Assembly: GCF_022965805.1 (NCBI RefSeq)
Contig: NC_133104.1
Coordinates: 23,866,069-23,930,068, forward strand
Length of the DNA stretch: 64,000 nt
Reading direction: 5' to 3'
From: Primulina eburnea
Taxonomy: Eukaryota > Streptophyta > Magnoliopsida > Lamiales > Gesneriaceae
Part shown: positions 11,890 through 23,533 of the stretch, in pieces
How the letters are laid out: each line of letters begins with the position of its first letter
Position numbering within the stretch: position 1 is the stretch's first letter
Program-made: the position numbers and the translations under genes
The notes under the pieces: generated by a model
The model's input: only the letters and a program-made list of their open reading frames with translations
Told to the model about the DNA's origin: nothing
The model's database searches: none

Positions 11890-14800
11890 AACTTCGTGCT
11901 CGAAATTAAAACTTACCGAATAACTCGGGGTATCGACTCTTCATCCAAGGCTCAGATTCCCACGTAGCTTCCTCTTCCGAATGATTAAGTCATTTGACTT
12001 TCACTAGCTTCACCAGTTTGTTCTTAAGTTTCTTCTCCTGTCTGTCTAAGATTTGCACTAGTCTTTCTTCATAAGACAGTTCAGAGTGAGCTACAACAGT
12101 TCAAAGTTCAAGACATGCGAAGGATTCGCCATATAATTCCTCAGTATAGAGACGTGGAACACATTGTGTACTCCGGCCAGATTCGACGGAAGAGCAACAC
12201 GATAAGCTAACGTCCCAACCCTGTCGAGGATCTCAAATGGTCCGATGAATCTCGGACTAAGCTTTCCTTTCTTCCCGAACCGCATGACACCTTTCATAGG
12301 TGATATTTTCACAAAAACATGGTCGCCAACTGCAAACTCTAGATCTCTCCTCCTCTGATCTGCATAACTCTTTTGCCTACTCTGATCAGTCCTCAACCTA
12401 TCACGGATCTTGACTACTACATCGGTAGTCTGCTGAATAATCTCCGGACCCAATTCTGATCTCTCCCCTACTTCATCCCAATGAATAGGGATCTACACTT
12501 ACGACCATACAGTGCTTCATATGGAACTATACCTATAGACGACTGAAAACTGTTGTTATAAGTGAACTCCACCAATGGCAACTTCGACTCCCAACTCCCT
12601 GAGAAATCAATGACACATGCACGGATAAGATCCTCCAAACTCTGGATAACTCTCTCTGACTGACCGTCCATCTGAGGATGGAAGGCTGTGCTAATCAACA
12701 ACTTCGTACCCACAGCTGAATGCAGACTCTTCCAAAAGGAGGAAGTGAATCTAGGATCTCGGTCAGATACTATAGAAACGGGAATACCATGAAGTCTGAC
12801 TATCTCTCGGATATACAACTCGTCATACTGAATCATGGTGAAAGTCATCTTAATGGGTAAGAAGTGTGTTGACTTGGTAAGACGATCAACAATCACCCAT
12901 ATAGCATTTGACCCTTTGGCTGACTACGGCAAGCCTACCACGAAGTCCATGGTAATATTCTACCACTTCCACTCGGGAATAGGAAGAGGCTTGAGCAAGT
13001 CTGCTGGTCTCTGATGATCCGCTTTCACTAGCTGGCACGTCAGACACTCGGATACAAAACGTCTGATATCCTTCTTCATCCTGGGCCACCAATACATCAA
13101 CTGCAGATCTTTATACATTTTCGTACTCCCAGAATGAATAGAGTACGGCGACATGCGGCCCTCGGATAAAATATCTGCTCGAATAGAATCACTGCTAGGA
13201 ACCCACATTCTGTCTCGATATCTCACAATACCGTCGCTAACTGTATACAAAATACTGCCCTTGGCCTCATCTCTCCGCCTCCACTTCGCCAACTGCTCAT
13301 CTGCTGACTGTCCACTGCGAATACGGTCTAGAAGAGAAGACTGAATCGTCAAAGTAGATAGACGAGGAACTCTACCTCGAGGATAAGTCTCTAGGTCAAA
13401 CCTCTGCATGTCAAACTGAAGAGGTCTCAGAATCACCAAATGAGCCATCAATGCGACTTTCCTGCTCAGTGCATCCGCAACTACATTAGCTTTGCCCGGG
13501 TGGTAGCTAATGTCACAGTCATAGTCCTTAACTAGCTCCAACCAATGCCTCTGACGCATATTCAACTCTTTCTGCGTAAAGAAGTACTTGAGGCTCTTAT
13601 GGTCGGTAAAGATCTGGCACTTCTCTCCGTACAAATAATGCCTCCAAATCTTCAAGGCAAAAGCTACGGCTGCCAACTCTAGAACGTGAGTAGGGTAATT
13701 ATTCTCATGGATTTTCAATTGACGAGAAGCATATGCTATCACCTTCCCATGCTGCATCAACACTGCGCCTAAACCGAGCTTCGAGGTATCGGTATACAAA
13801 ACAAAGTCTCCGAGCCCTGACAGCATGGCCAATACTGGTGCTGAGATAAGAGCTTGCTTCAAAGTATCGAAGCTCTTCTGACACTAATCGCTCCACACAA
13901 ATTTAGCATTCTTCTTTGTCAATGACGTGAGTGGAACTGCGATAGAGGAGAATCCCTGTATAAACTTCCGATAATATCCTACTAGCCCAAGGAAACTACG
14001 GATCTCTGATGCATTATGCTGTACAACCCAATCTCTGACTGCTGCAAATTTCACTGGGTCTACCTCGATACCGCTGCTAGAAACGATGTGGCCTAAGAAT
14101 GCCACCTTCTCTAACCAGAACTCGCACTTACTGAACTTCGCGAATAGCTTATGCTTTTGCAAGGTCTGCAAAACTGCTGTCAGATGTCTGCTGTGATCCT
14201 CTTGATTCTTTGATTATACGAGAATGTCGTCTATGAATACTATCACGAACTGATCAAGGTACGGCTGAAATACGTGATTCATGAGATCCATGAAGATCGC
14301 TGGCGCATTCGTCAAATCGAACGGCATCACAAGGAACTCGAAGTAGCCATAACGAGTCCTAAAAGCAGTCTTGAGAACATCGGCATCTTTCACCCTCAAC
14401 TGGTGATAACCAGAACGCAGATCAATCTTCGAGAATACTGAAGCTCCCTGCAACTGATCAAATAAATCTTCAATCCTCGGGAGTGGGTATTTGTTCTTCA
14501 CTGTAACCATGTTCAATTCCCGGTAATCAATGCAGAGCCTCATCGAACCATCCTTATTCTTCACAAATAAGAATGGCGCGTCTCATGGTGAAAAACTCGG
14601 GCGAATAAACTCCTTGTCAAAAAGTTCCTGAATTTGCTTCTTGAGTTATGCCATCTCTGTCGGTGCTAATCGGTACGATGCTTTCCTTATCGGTGTCGTA
14701 CCTAGCATAAGCTTGATAGAAAACTCCACCTCTCGTGCGGGTGGCATGCCAGAGACGTCTTCAGGAAAAACATCTAGAAAGTCCCTAACAATTGGGACAT

Positions 14801-15260
14801 TGGAGGCTGACTGACTGGGTGCCTCGGGAACGGATACAAAAGTCGCTAAAAACGCCCGACACCCTTTACGCGTGAGCTTCCTAGCCTGGACACGAGGTAT
14901 AATGCGCGGTAAAGGAAAGTACATGTCTAGTTCGAATAAGAAATGTTCTCTCCCCAGCAGTCGGACTAGCACAGATCTCCGCTGGAAATCAATCAAAACC
15001 TCGTTCTTTAATAGCCAGTCCATCCCCAGAATGATGTCAAACTCTAGCATCGGTAGTACGATCAGATCCGTATAAACGAGATTACCATGAAGTTTGAGGC
15101 CTATGTCTCGGATCACATTAGTAGCTGCCAGCTCCTCTCCAGAAGGCAATACTACTGAATATGCCACATCTAGCTCAATGATCTTGATCTGGAGGAAATT
15201 AGCAAAGGTCTTCGAAATGAACGAATGAGTAGCTCCTGGATCTATCAAGGCATTCGTAGC
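11890..15260 (-). pseudogene. Chromovirus 1 pol: protease, RT, RNase H, integrase, chromodomain
   Basis: Minus-strand polyprotein in broken pieces. Protease at 15248-14646, where the active-site triad reads DPGATHSF instead of DTG. RT at 14564-14214 with [25 protein letters not shown] and the catalytic FIDDIL; the usual MPFGLTNAP reads MPFDLTNAP. The RT end (LVGYYRKFIQGFSSIAVPL) is at 14171-13884. RNase H and the integrase zinc finger are at 13862-12960, the integrase core ([20 protein letters not shown]) at 12896-12468, and the GPF module (RFIGPFEILDRVG) at 12453-12091. A chromodomain in another frame ends in a SRYPELF-like motif at about 12090-11900. Stops separate all pieces, so no functional polyprotein is possible. 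Confidence 0.93.
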
Positions 15261-15479
15261 TGAACCAGCTATAAAAATTCTCCCTGAAAGGTTTGAACAT
15301 CAAGCTGAACCCAGTAGTTAAAAGAACTAAACTTATAGACATGCGAAGGTCAAAGTTCTTCTAATCTCAATTCCCGAAATAACGCTGATTAGAGCATGTA
15401 ATCCTATCACAAATTCTAAGTTCAAAACCTTAACCCAAACCCTCGAAACATTAACTTTCAAATATAAACTCAAAGCTTT

Positions 15480-16534
15480 AAGATACCTGTCAAGAGCATC
15501 GTCTCTGGGTTCGTCTCAGCTGCATAGAGAGAAAAAACTCTGCCTTGGGTAGGTAGAGTCCCCTGCTGGCAATACTTCAGCAGGTGGTCAGGACTATCAC
15601 ACTTGTAGAACTTCCCTGAGCCATACATACAAGCTCCAGCATGACGGCGCGTGCACTTAGCGCAGACTGGGTACTCTACGGTCCTCGGGACTGCCCGTCC
15701 CTGCTGGTGCTGTCTTCTGTTCCTGGATGGGCCGTGGAAAGGTATCTTACTCTGATGCTGCTAGTGAGGAGGGAGTTACGTTGCTTGGAGTGGTCTCTTG
15801 CCCTGGCGATCTCTCTCAATATCAATCAGATCCTGCTCTGCAGCTAGAGCTGTGGAGACAACGACGTCGTAGGTAGTAGGGACAGCCACCCTAACATCAC
15901 GGCGCAACATCGGCCATAGAACATCCATAAATTGCCTCAATTTGGCTATAGCATCATTTGCAATCAAGGTTACAAAATGGCAACCCCTCTCAAACTTACG
16001 GATGAACTCCGTGACAGTCATGTCTCCCTGCCTCGGGGTCATAAATTCCGTGGTCAACCTGGAACGCACCTCGTTAGTAAAATATTTGGAGTATAATACC
16101 TCTGTAAAGCGCGTCCATGTCAGAGTAGCCATATTCAAGGCTACAGATGCTCCTTCCCACCATAAGCGAGTGTCTCCTCCAAACAGATAGGTCGCACAAC
16201 GAACTCTGTCATCATCTCCAAGCCCCGTGAACTCGAAGATAACCTCGAGGCACTTAATCCAGCCCTCAGCAATCATGGGATCTGTCGTCCCTGAGTACTC
16301 CTTCGGTCTCATCTTCATGAACCGCTCATAGGTAGCCTCAGGCCCCGTCTGCTTGGCTACCCCAGCAATGTACCTCGCAAACTGTGCGAAGTACTACGTC
16401 ATTCCAGATAGCATCTGGGCGTTCATGTCCGGTGGAAGGGGTGGTGGTAAATCTCTCTCCTGCCGATGATCCTCACCGTCCTCATGACGATGCTCATCAT
16501 CTCTCATGCGCTCAGGAATGTGTCTAGGAGGCAT
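15480..16534 (-). pseudogene. Chromovirus 1 gag
   Basis: Structural (capsid/nucleocapsid) protein. It starts at about 16534 with the same MPPRR-type beginning as the second copy. A TAG occurs near 16396, and the frame is open again at 16318-15776 with the gag capsid region (GWIKCLEVIFEF, LFGGDTRLWWEG, MTVTEFIRKFERGCHFV). A single nucleocapsid zinc knuckle lies near 15560-15625 as KCDSPDHLLKYC; the first cysteine of the CCHC motif is replaced (FYKC rather than CxxC). The frame also shifts between capsid and knuckle. It is inactive. Confidence 0.85.
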
Positions 16535-16765
16535 ACTGTTCCATACATAACCCATACGTAACTAACATGCATAATTTCTATTATTTCTTTAAATTTAAAT
16601 AAATACTGCATAATCATAATCTTGACATGAATCATTTCATGAAAACATGTTGTTAAAATATTTCATGCTTTAAACGAAATGCGTAAATGTAAAACTTACA
16701 GACCGAAGACGTGACTTCGTGAGCTTCTCGAGATCAATAGTAGTACAACCTTTTACAAGAACATA

Positions 16766-16778
16766 GGCTCTGATACCA
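16766..16778 (-). promoter_or_regulatory. Primer-binding site (initiator tRNA-Met), chromovirus 1
   Basis: GGCTCTGATACCA on the plus strand is the complement of TGGTATCAGAGCC, two bases inside the 5' LTR. This is the standard first-strand primer site of many plant LTR elements. Confidence 0.93.
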
Positions 16779-16780
16779 AC

Positions 16781-19700
16781 TGTAGAGGTCCATAATTCAT
16801 ATTTGTAAAATTGCGGAATTATTTAAAATTTTTCTTTTTAAAATAAACAACATGCCTCATTCATAAAATAAATTGATTAAAAGGTTTAATGCTAAAGTAA
16901 CAGCGGAAGAAATTATAGTTTTCGAAACAACAACTTAAAATAATTCAACATGATGAAAAAGAGTTTTTAGCATAAAAAGATAAATCAACTGATGCATGAG
17001 GTCCTCGGGTTCCTACTACTGCTGACCCAAGCTAGCTCGCTAGTCCCAACCCTCAGTCTCGACCTCATCAATACCTACAACAAACAAGTCTAGTGAGTCT
17101 AAATATTCAGCATGCATACATCGTGAATAACAAGTAAATATATCATAAAATTTTACGTGACATAAAAATATCGTATCGTAAAGCGTAAGGTGAAAACCGT
17201 GTCATGGATAATTATAAATACGTGCATATTTGAAAATCATACGTAAAAGCTTTGCTCGATAGAGGTCTGTCATAAAATATCATATCGTAATTTTTCTGTA
17301 GAGATAATGTTTCTACGCAAGTGGCCCATAACATAACATGCAAGTCTGATCAGACTAAACCAAAGTATACTGGGCGGTAAAGATCATCACAGCCTTTGGA
17401 CTGGATATCCGTACCCATACATAATCGTAAACCGGTCGTAAGTCACCGGGTGAAGCAATCCCATAAGCGTAAGGTGGCCACAAGACATATCTATATCTCA
17501 AAAATAAACATTTTTATATTATGCACGTAATATAATTATAACCTTGTTTTTACCGAATGCGTTGGATCGTTCCCAGGCTCACTGCAACCTAATTCTAACA
17601 TGAGAAAAATGAAAATATTTTTCTTGAGGATGACTTCGTAATTGAACCCAAAAACGGGTCCAACTAGACCAACAATCTTAATTTCTAACCATGACTCCGT
17701 ACCAACCCAAACAAAAATCGAACCATTGTTTAGTCATGGTCAAAATACGCTTAACATGATGAAATAATGCTCCTAAGAATTGTAGTTCACGAAATTTGGT
17801 GAATGGAGGCTAAAATCTTGAAACACTCTTTCGAGAGTCACTTTGGCACATTTCACTGTAAATTCTCGTACGACTTCTAAACTTAACCAAATCACAAACG
17901 GCCAAAAACAAGACCTTCTTAACTCATTGAAGTACTGTCCGGTCCAAGGCCATAGGCTAAAATCTAACCTAGAACTCGCACCAGCCTCCTGAACCGAACC
18001 CAAGCTGCTGTCTAATTACAGTAGCAGCACTTGTGCTTGCATCGCTTCCTTTACGAGGCTATTGGCCATTGGGGCTTGAACCACCAACCAAATCCTCTTC
18101 CCAACATCCTAAGGTGTGGCTTGAATCATGGCTAAGGGCCCTAGGCCAACCACAATCCAAGCAAACACCTAATACAACGCGACACTCCCACCCGAGAACC
18201 TTGCTGCACGCGTGGGGTGTAAAGCTTTACTTGCTTTCATTTTCATTCCAGTGGCAATATGATCGACCATGGATTGATCTAGACATCGTGAATTATTTTT
18301 TGAACCATGGCTAAGGGCTAAAATCCAACCAAGATCCACACAACACCCTAAAAATCGAAACTCACTCACCCAAAACAGAAAAAAAAAATGAAACCGAGGG
18401 ACATGTGTTGTGTTTTTGAAAACTATTGATGGAACCGTGAGCCAAGCCATTGAAAGGTCACTTGGTCACGTCCTAGACATGCTAAGGGAGGGTTCTAACG
18501 ATGACTACAGCCCTTAGGACAGCCATGGTCCGAACACACACCTTAGACAACAACCATGAAAATCGAGACTCAAAAATCTGCAACTATGGAGAGTTGTTGT
18601 CCATTTTGTTTTACTGAAGCGAATGGACTTAAAACGATTGACCAAAACCTTCCTAACACACTCTATAACGTGTCTAGATGCAGCCTTGAGCGCCTGGAAC
18701 CTAGCCAAATCCTGAAACCACAAACACAACCCGTGAAGCATGAAGTGAAAGCCGAAAATACTGAAATTCTGTGCAGATTATTTCGAAACAATTGTTCTGT
18801 CAAATTGGATGGTTTCGTGCTTCATAAACATAATATGGTTTAAAAGTGTACATATGAATTGATTGAAGAGAAAAGAAACATATAAACATGCCTGGAAATT
18901 TGTTTGAAAAGAAGACAAACTATACGACGACACGGCGCGGCGGAGACGAAGTTTCTTTATTTCTTGTTTTCTCTCCTATGTCTCTCGATGAAACTCACGA
19001 TTTTGTTGCTGAAATTCTCAGAATTTTCGAAGGAATTAGGTGAGGAATGGGAGGGAGACAAGGAAAAATGAGGGGAATGTTACCAATTAAATGGGGATTG
19101 AATGACAAGATAAAAATCTTTCTATCCTTGATTCTTTGTGAGATAAGGAAATGATATGATATATTGGTGGATTGAGGGAGATTTGATGGGATATTATGGC
19201 CGATTTTTGGTGATCAAAAGCAAGGGATAATATTGCTTAAATCATTAATTATTGATTATTAAAATGAAGGAATTATCATACCAAGAAAAGATAAGGAAAG
19301 GGATCCAAAATGGAGAGTTGCCAAACATGATTAAATCTTTTAAGAGGTGGCCCAAATCTTTCTTGATAATAGAGGAAAAATATTGCTTAATTATTGAATT
19401 TTATCTTCTTAAAGTTTTAAACACTAATTATGTATTTTATAGAAATAATTAAATTAATTTTTGGATAGTAATTTCCTTGCATGCATGGAAAATTGTTAGA
19501 ATAAATTACTAACATGTTAAGTTACAATTTCTTAGATAGAATAGTCCTAGATTTATTTGTCCCAATTGGTTACACATTTTAATTTAGGCTTTTAATCAAT
19601 TATTGGACATAAAAGAACTTATTTATTACTTAACTCCAATTAATTAAATAAATCTTTAAACTTCTTTTTCATTAAAATAAATTATTCTTTATCTTAAATT

Positions 19701-19934
19701 AAGTCTAGGAATATTTTCTTATTATTAAAGTTTATCTCAATACTCAACTCCAGTGCGGCCTCGCGTATATAACTGAAAATGTAAAACTAAACATCTGCGA
19801 TTTAAAATAAACGATCATGACTTAACAAGTTTTAAAATGAATTAAACACTCCCTAAATATATAAAAATTATTTTTAATTTAAATAATAGCAATTATGCAT
19901 GGCTTATATGTAGTCTGATTTATCGGGTACTACA
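16781..19934 (-). repeat. LTR of chromovirus 1 (5' copy)
   Basis: TGTAGAGGTCCAT...GGGTACTACA on the plus strand, about 3.15 kb, the partner of 8718-11870. It has the same order of blocks, including the segment around 18050-18330 with GGGGCTTGAACCACCAACC and the A+T-rich tail. No gene is supported inside. Confidence 0.93.
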
Positions 19935-20159
19935 ACTACACTTATATTGCTCAAGAAAAACTTAGCTAGGCAGTGCACCAGCTCCTAAACATCGAACTCG
20001 CCGAGAATTCTCGGGCTCGAACACCTCGATACATAAAAAACAATTTGTGACTTTAGGAAAATTAAATTGTGTGCAGTACCGAAATGATTTTTTATGCATT
20101 TGTCTTGGATCTATTCCCTCTGACATGTCTTGGTCCGATGCAAAGTACTGTATGGCACA

Positions 20160-21010
20160 GTTTTTTTAAAAAAGAGGTTCATGAACTCCCAAGGTTTTTA
20201 AAGCATCGAGACAATGGGCCAAGTTATGTGTGACAACTTTGATATTTAAAAAGATTAAAGTCATCACCAGTGAGTCTCAATCGTACATTTAGAAGATCAT
20301 AAGCAAAGTCATGATGTAGTTCATCAAATGCCTTCCATGCTTGTGAATTAGTCGGATGACTTAGAAATCCATCCACCCTATTCTTAGAAGGCCATTGCAT
20401 ATTTTCAATTATTGTAGATGACATGAATAATCATTATAATTTTGGTTGTAAAGTAAAATACCAAAATATCTTGGCTGATGTCTTCACCAAAAGACGCTTT
20501 TTCCACCTTTACTTGACATCTTGGTTTGTTTCTGCAAGTCATTCCATCTTGATAGGTTATACACTTTGCAAGCTTGTTCATTCTTAATTTCCTCCCAATA
20601 AATAATGCAGTCATTTGGACAAGCATGTTCTTTTTCATACTGTAGTCCAAGTTTAGAAATTAATTTTTATTCTCATAAAAAGAATTAGGTAATTGTGCTT
20701 CAAATGGAAGTGCTCGGCGAAGAAACAACAATAATGTCATGAATGATTTATCACTACATTTTTCACTCACTTTCAACTTAAATAACTCAACAAGGAACGT
20801 CATTTTGAAAACTCGATGCATCCAACATATAGTGATTGTTAAGCATCATCTATCAATCGATAAAAATCTTCTACATTAGAGTCATACTCCATATGACTTG
20901 TTGATGCACCAGTATAGTTTTCATTATTCATAAACACATGAATTCCAAGTCCTTTACTTAGCATGTCTTGCATCATAGGTTCATGATTACCCATACTAGA
21001 AAACTCCTTA
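20160..21010 (-). pseudogene. CACTA (En/Spm) TNP2-type transposase relic
   Basis: Minus-strand fragments of a TNP2 transposase, which would excise and reinsert CACTA elements. From right to left: an N-terminal piece near 20990-20830 (MQDMLSKGLGIHVFMNNENY, then a stop near 20847), a shifted frame (MTFLVELFKLKVSEKCSDKS) near 20810-20690, a cysteine motif (CPNDCIIYWEE-like) near 20630-20540, and NSQAWKAFDELHHDFAYDLL followed by NVRLRLTGDDFNLF at 20350-20235. The last block is the family's most recognisable signature. There are several stops and frame changes. No CACTA termini were found around it. Confidence 0.85.
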
Positions 21011-21239
21011 GAATAAGCCAGAAGATTGTTCCTTGTGCTATCTCGAGATTGTATAATAAGTTTTTCTCTATGAAAACTCCGAATACGATAATCTCATAAA
21101 ATACAATTTATCAATAGATGTGTGTGTACTGTCTGACGATCATGATTCAATGAGTCTATGTATTTGAGACAAAGACACGGCTTTGTCATTTTTGTCATCA
21201 AATGTGTAACGTAAAAGGTGTAGGACTCTCACCAAATGT

Positions 21240-21966
21240 TAGAGGTGATCAAATTTTTTTATTAACCACCCTAGCCGAATTCCACCACACCGTTTTTCTT
21301 AATATTTTATAAAAACCACGATTAAAAATAGTAATCATAAACCGCACTGCATACACGATTCGGTTAATTTTTTTTTGCCAAAAACCGCACCGCATAAACC
21401 GCTTACCATAATATTTGGCCTATGATTATAATAATTTGTAAACAACGTATTCAATTAAAGAAGTCTTCATTCATTATATCTCAACTCTCTTCAAAATTAT
21501 TACTCCTACAAAGAAAACTTATCTTCTTCTTAATTATTTTTCATATTAGTCTTTTATTAGAGTTTTTATTTCTTTCACCACAATATTTTGTTTCAAATTA
21601 AAAAATAAAAATAAAATATTGCAAACATCATTTTTGTTGTGAGTGTGTTGTACTGTTAAATTATTAACTTAGTTTTGAATATTGATTATTGCTTTATCTA
21701 ATTTTATTTTTATATGATTTGAACTATATTTTATATTTGAAGATCATATATTGTTGTTTTCAAAAAAATTAGAATATATGTTCTAATATCTTTCATTAAA
21801 AAAATCGTAAACTGACCGCAACCGCCTGAAACCGCTCAAAATCTTAAGACTAATTCTACATGTAAAACCGCGATTATTTTTTCAAAATATTAACCGACCG
21901 CATATGGCAATTCGGTTTGAATTTTTTTAAAAAAAAAATCACAAAACCGTACCATGATCACTCCTA
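21240..21966. mobile_element. Probable hAT-like MITE
   Basis: Ends read TAGAGGTGATCA on the left and, in complement, TAGGAGTGATCA on the right. The sequence just inside both ends is rich in A/T runs and CCGCACCGCATAAACC- or CGGTTT-like words. The flanking octamers CCAAATGT and CCTAATAC agree at five of eight positions, a weak remnant of an 8-bp duplication. There is no coding capacity. Confidence 0.4.
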
Positions 21967-23533
21967 CCTAATACTCAAGACTATACTGCGGGGATAATCC
22001 ATCCAAGGCTTCTCTATTCAAAACTATTACATTTTTTTTAGATTATTTTTTCTAATTCAAATACTTATATATAATAATGAATATGTCAAACATTTAATGA
22101 TATAATAAAGAAAAATGAACTAGGAATTTTGAATATCTACACTAAACTAATCGAGTAAAAAAAATTTAAACTTTATCGAATGCCAATATAATTCTACCAA
22201 AATCAATTAATACCACATTATATGTTTCTAAACTAACGAATTTTTCCCCAACATCGTCTATTTCTTGTTTAATAAATATGTTTCTGGTTTACTAAAAGTT
22301 GAGATAAAACATGTACATGCTACTGTATATGCATACTCGAAATCTTGAAAAAAAAAAACTAGTTTTTTGACAGTTCTAAAATTATTTTAGTAAGGATTAT
22401 AGAACATCTTTCTTTGAAATAACATAGAGTTCGATACCTTGAGCAAACTTCCGATTATGCTAGCTTAATCCAATTAGAAAAATAATTAATAACGATTAAT
22501 CCTAAAGTATTTGAAGTCGAATCTTAAATATGAGGCATGGTGCAAGGAAAAAGCAATTGTGATAATTATCGTCGACTTGGAATTTAATTACTAGTTGTAA
22601 AAGCCCAAATAAATTGTCACAATTGTGATCTTAAATAAATTGGTACAATATGCTCTCCATTGTCATATTCTTATATTGACCAACTAAGATTGGTCACATT
22701 TATTTCACAGAATAATCTATATATAAGCAATAAAAGTTGAACGGCATCAAACATATATGTATCCAAGTACCTTAATATAAAATAGTTAATCAAATCTTCA
22801 AAAACAAAAGTGTGATTGAATCACATCTATAAAACGATTCTTATCTAAATTAGAAGATGTATTACTTTACTAAACAGAAGTTGGATTGTTATTATTTTTT
22901 TAAGAATCTCAGATCCAAGTTTGGATTTTCAAGGAGAAGGATACATGATCAAATCCAACTGCTCCTACGACTCTACCGTTTTACATAAGGTTTTATGGGC
23001 TATACTTATTTACAACGGTTAATCAAATGTTCATTTTCACCGCTTTCAAATTTAACAGACATTCTCACATATAGATCTATCTAAGTGTGAGAATTCATTC
23101 TGCACACAAAGCTCCATTTTCTCGTAGAAAAACTGTTTTTCCTCAAATTATTTGTTGTTTGGTAACTGAACAAAATTTGCTTAGTTCGAATACATCACCG
23201 TGGTGTGAGAGCAAATAATTTCTTAAAGAAAGCGATTTTACATTCATTTTGTGGTTTATTGAATGATTTGGGGAGTTAATTGACAGAAGCAAATTCCGAG
23301 AGAGGCTGTATCCAAGTATACCCAAAACACAAATTATGCCGTATTTATACAAGAATACCAACTAGTTTTAATTTTCACTTCAAAATCATATTCAAACTCC
23401 AAACGCCTTATAATTGTTCTAATGATTACTCTAGAAAAGAACTTTAGAAAATTACATTATTATTAAGAAATAATAAAATTCTTAATGTCTGTACCTCCCT
23501 CAGATTCGTTCTTCCTCGAGCCTTAATATCAAG
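21967..23533. other. A+T-rich intergenic region and likely CSLA 3' UTR
   Basis: No supported ORF, RNA gene or recognisable repeat between the MITE and the CSLA stop codon. The last few hundred bases before 23534 probably include the 3' untranslated region of the minus-strand gene, but no polyadenylation site could be fixed from sequence alone. Confidence 0.5.

Larger units (their letters stand above)
8718..19934 (-). mobile_element. Chromovirus retrotransposon 1, two-LTR form
   Basis: Ty3/gypsy chromovirus on the minus strand: 5' LTR 16781-19934, primer-binding site 16766-16778, gag about 15480-16534, protease/RT/RNase H/integrase/chromodomain about 11890-15260, polypurine tract 11871-11884, 3' LTR 8718-11870. 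The LTRs match over their full length with scattered substitutions. Several in-frame stops and frameshifts make it non-autonomous now. There is no target duplication on the left, because the left LTR is joined to another internal region. Confidence 0.92.
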
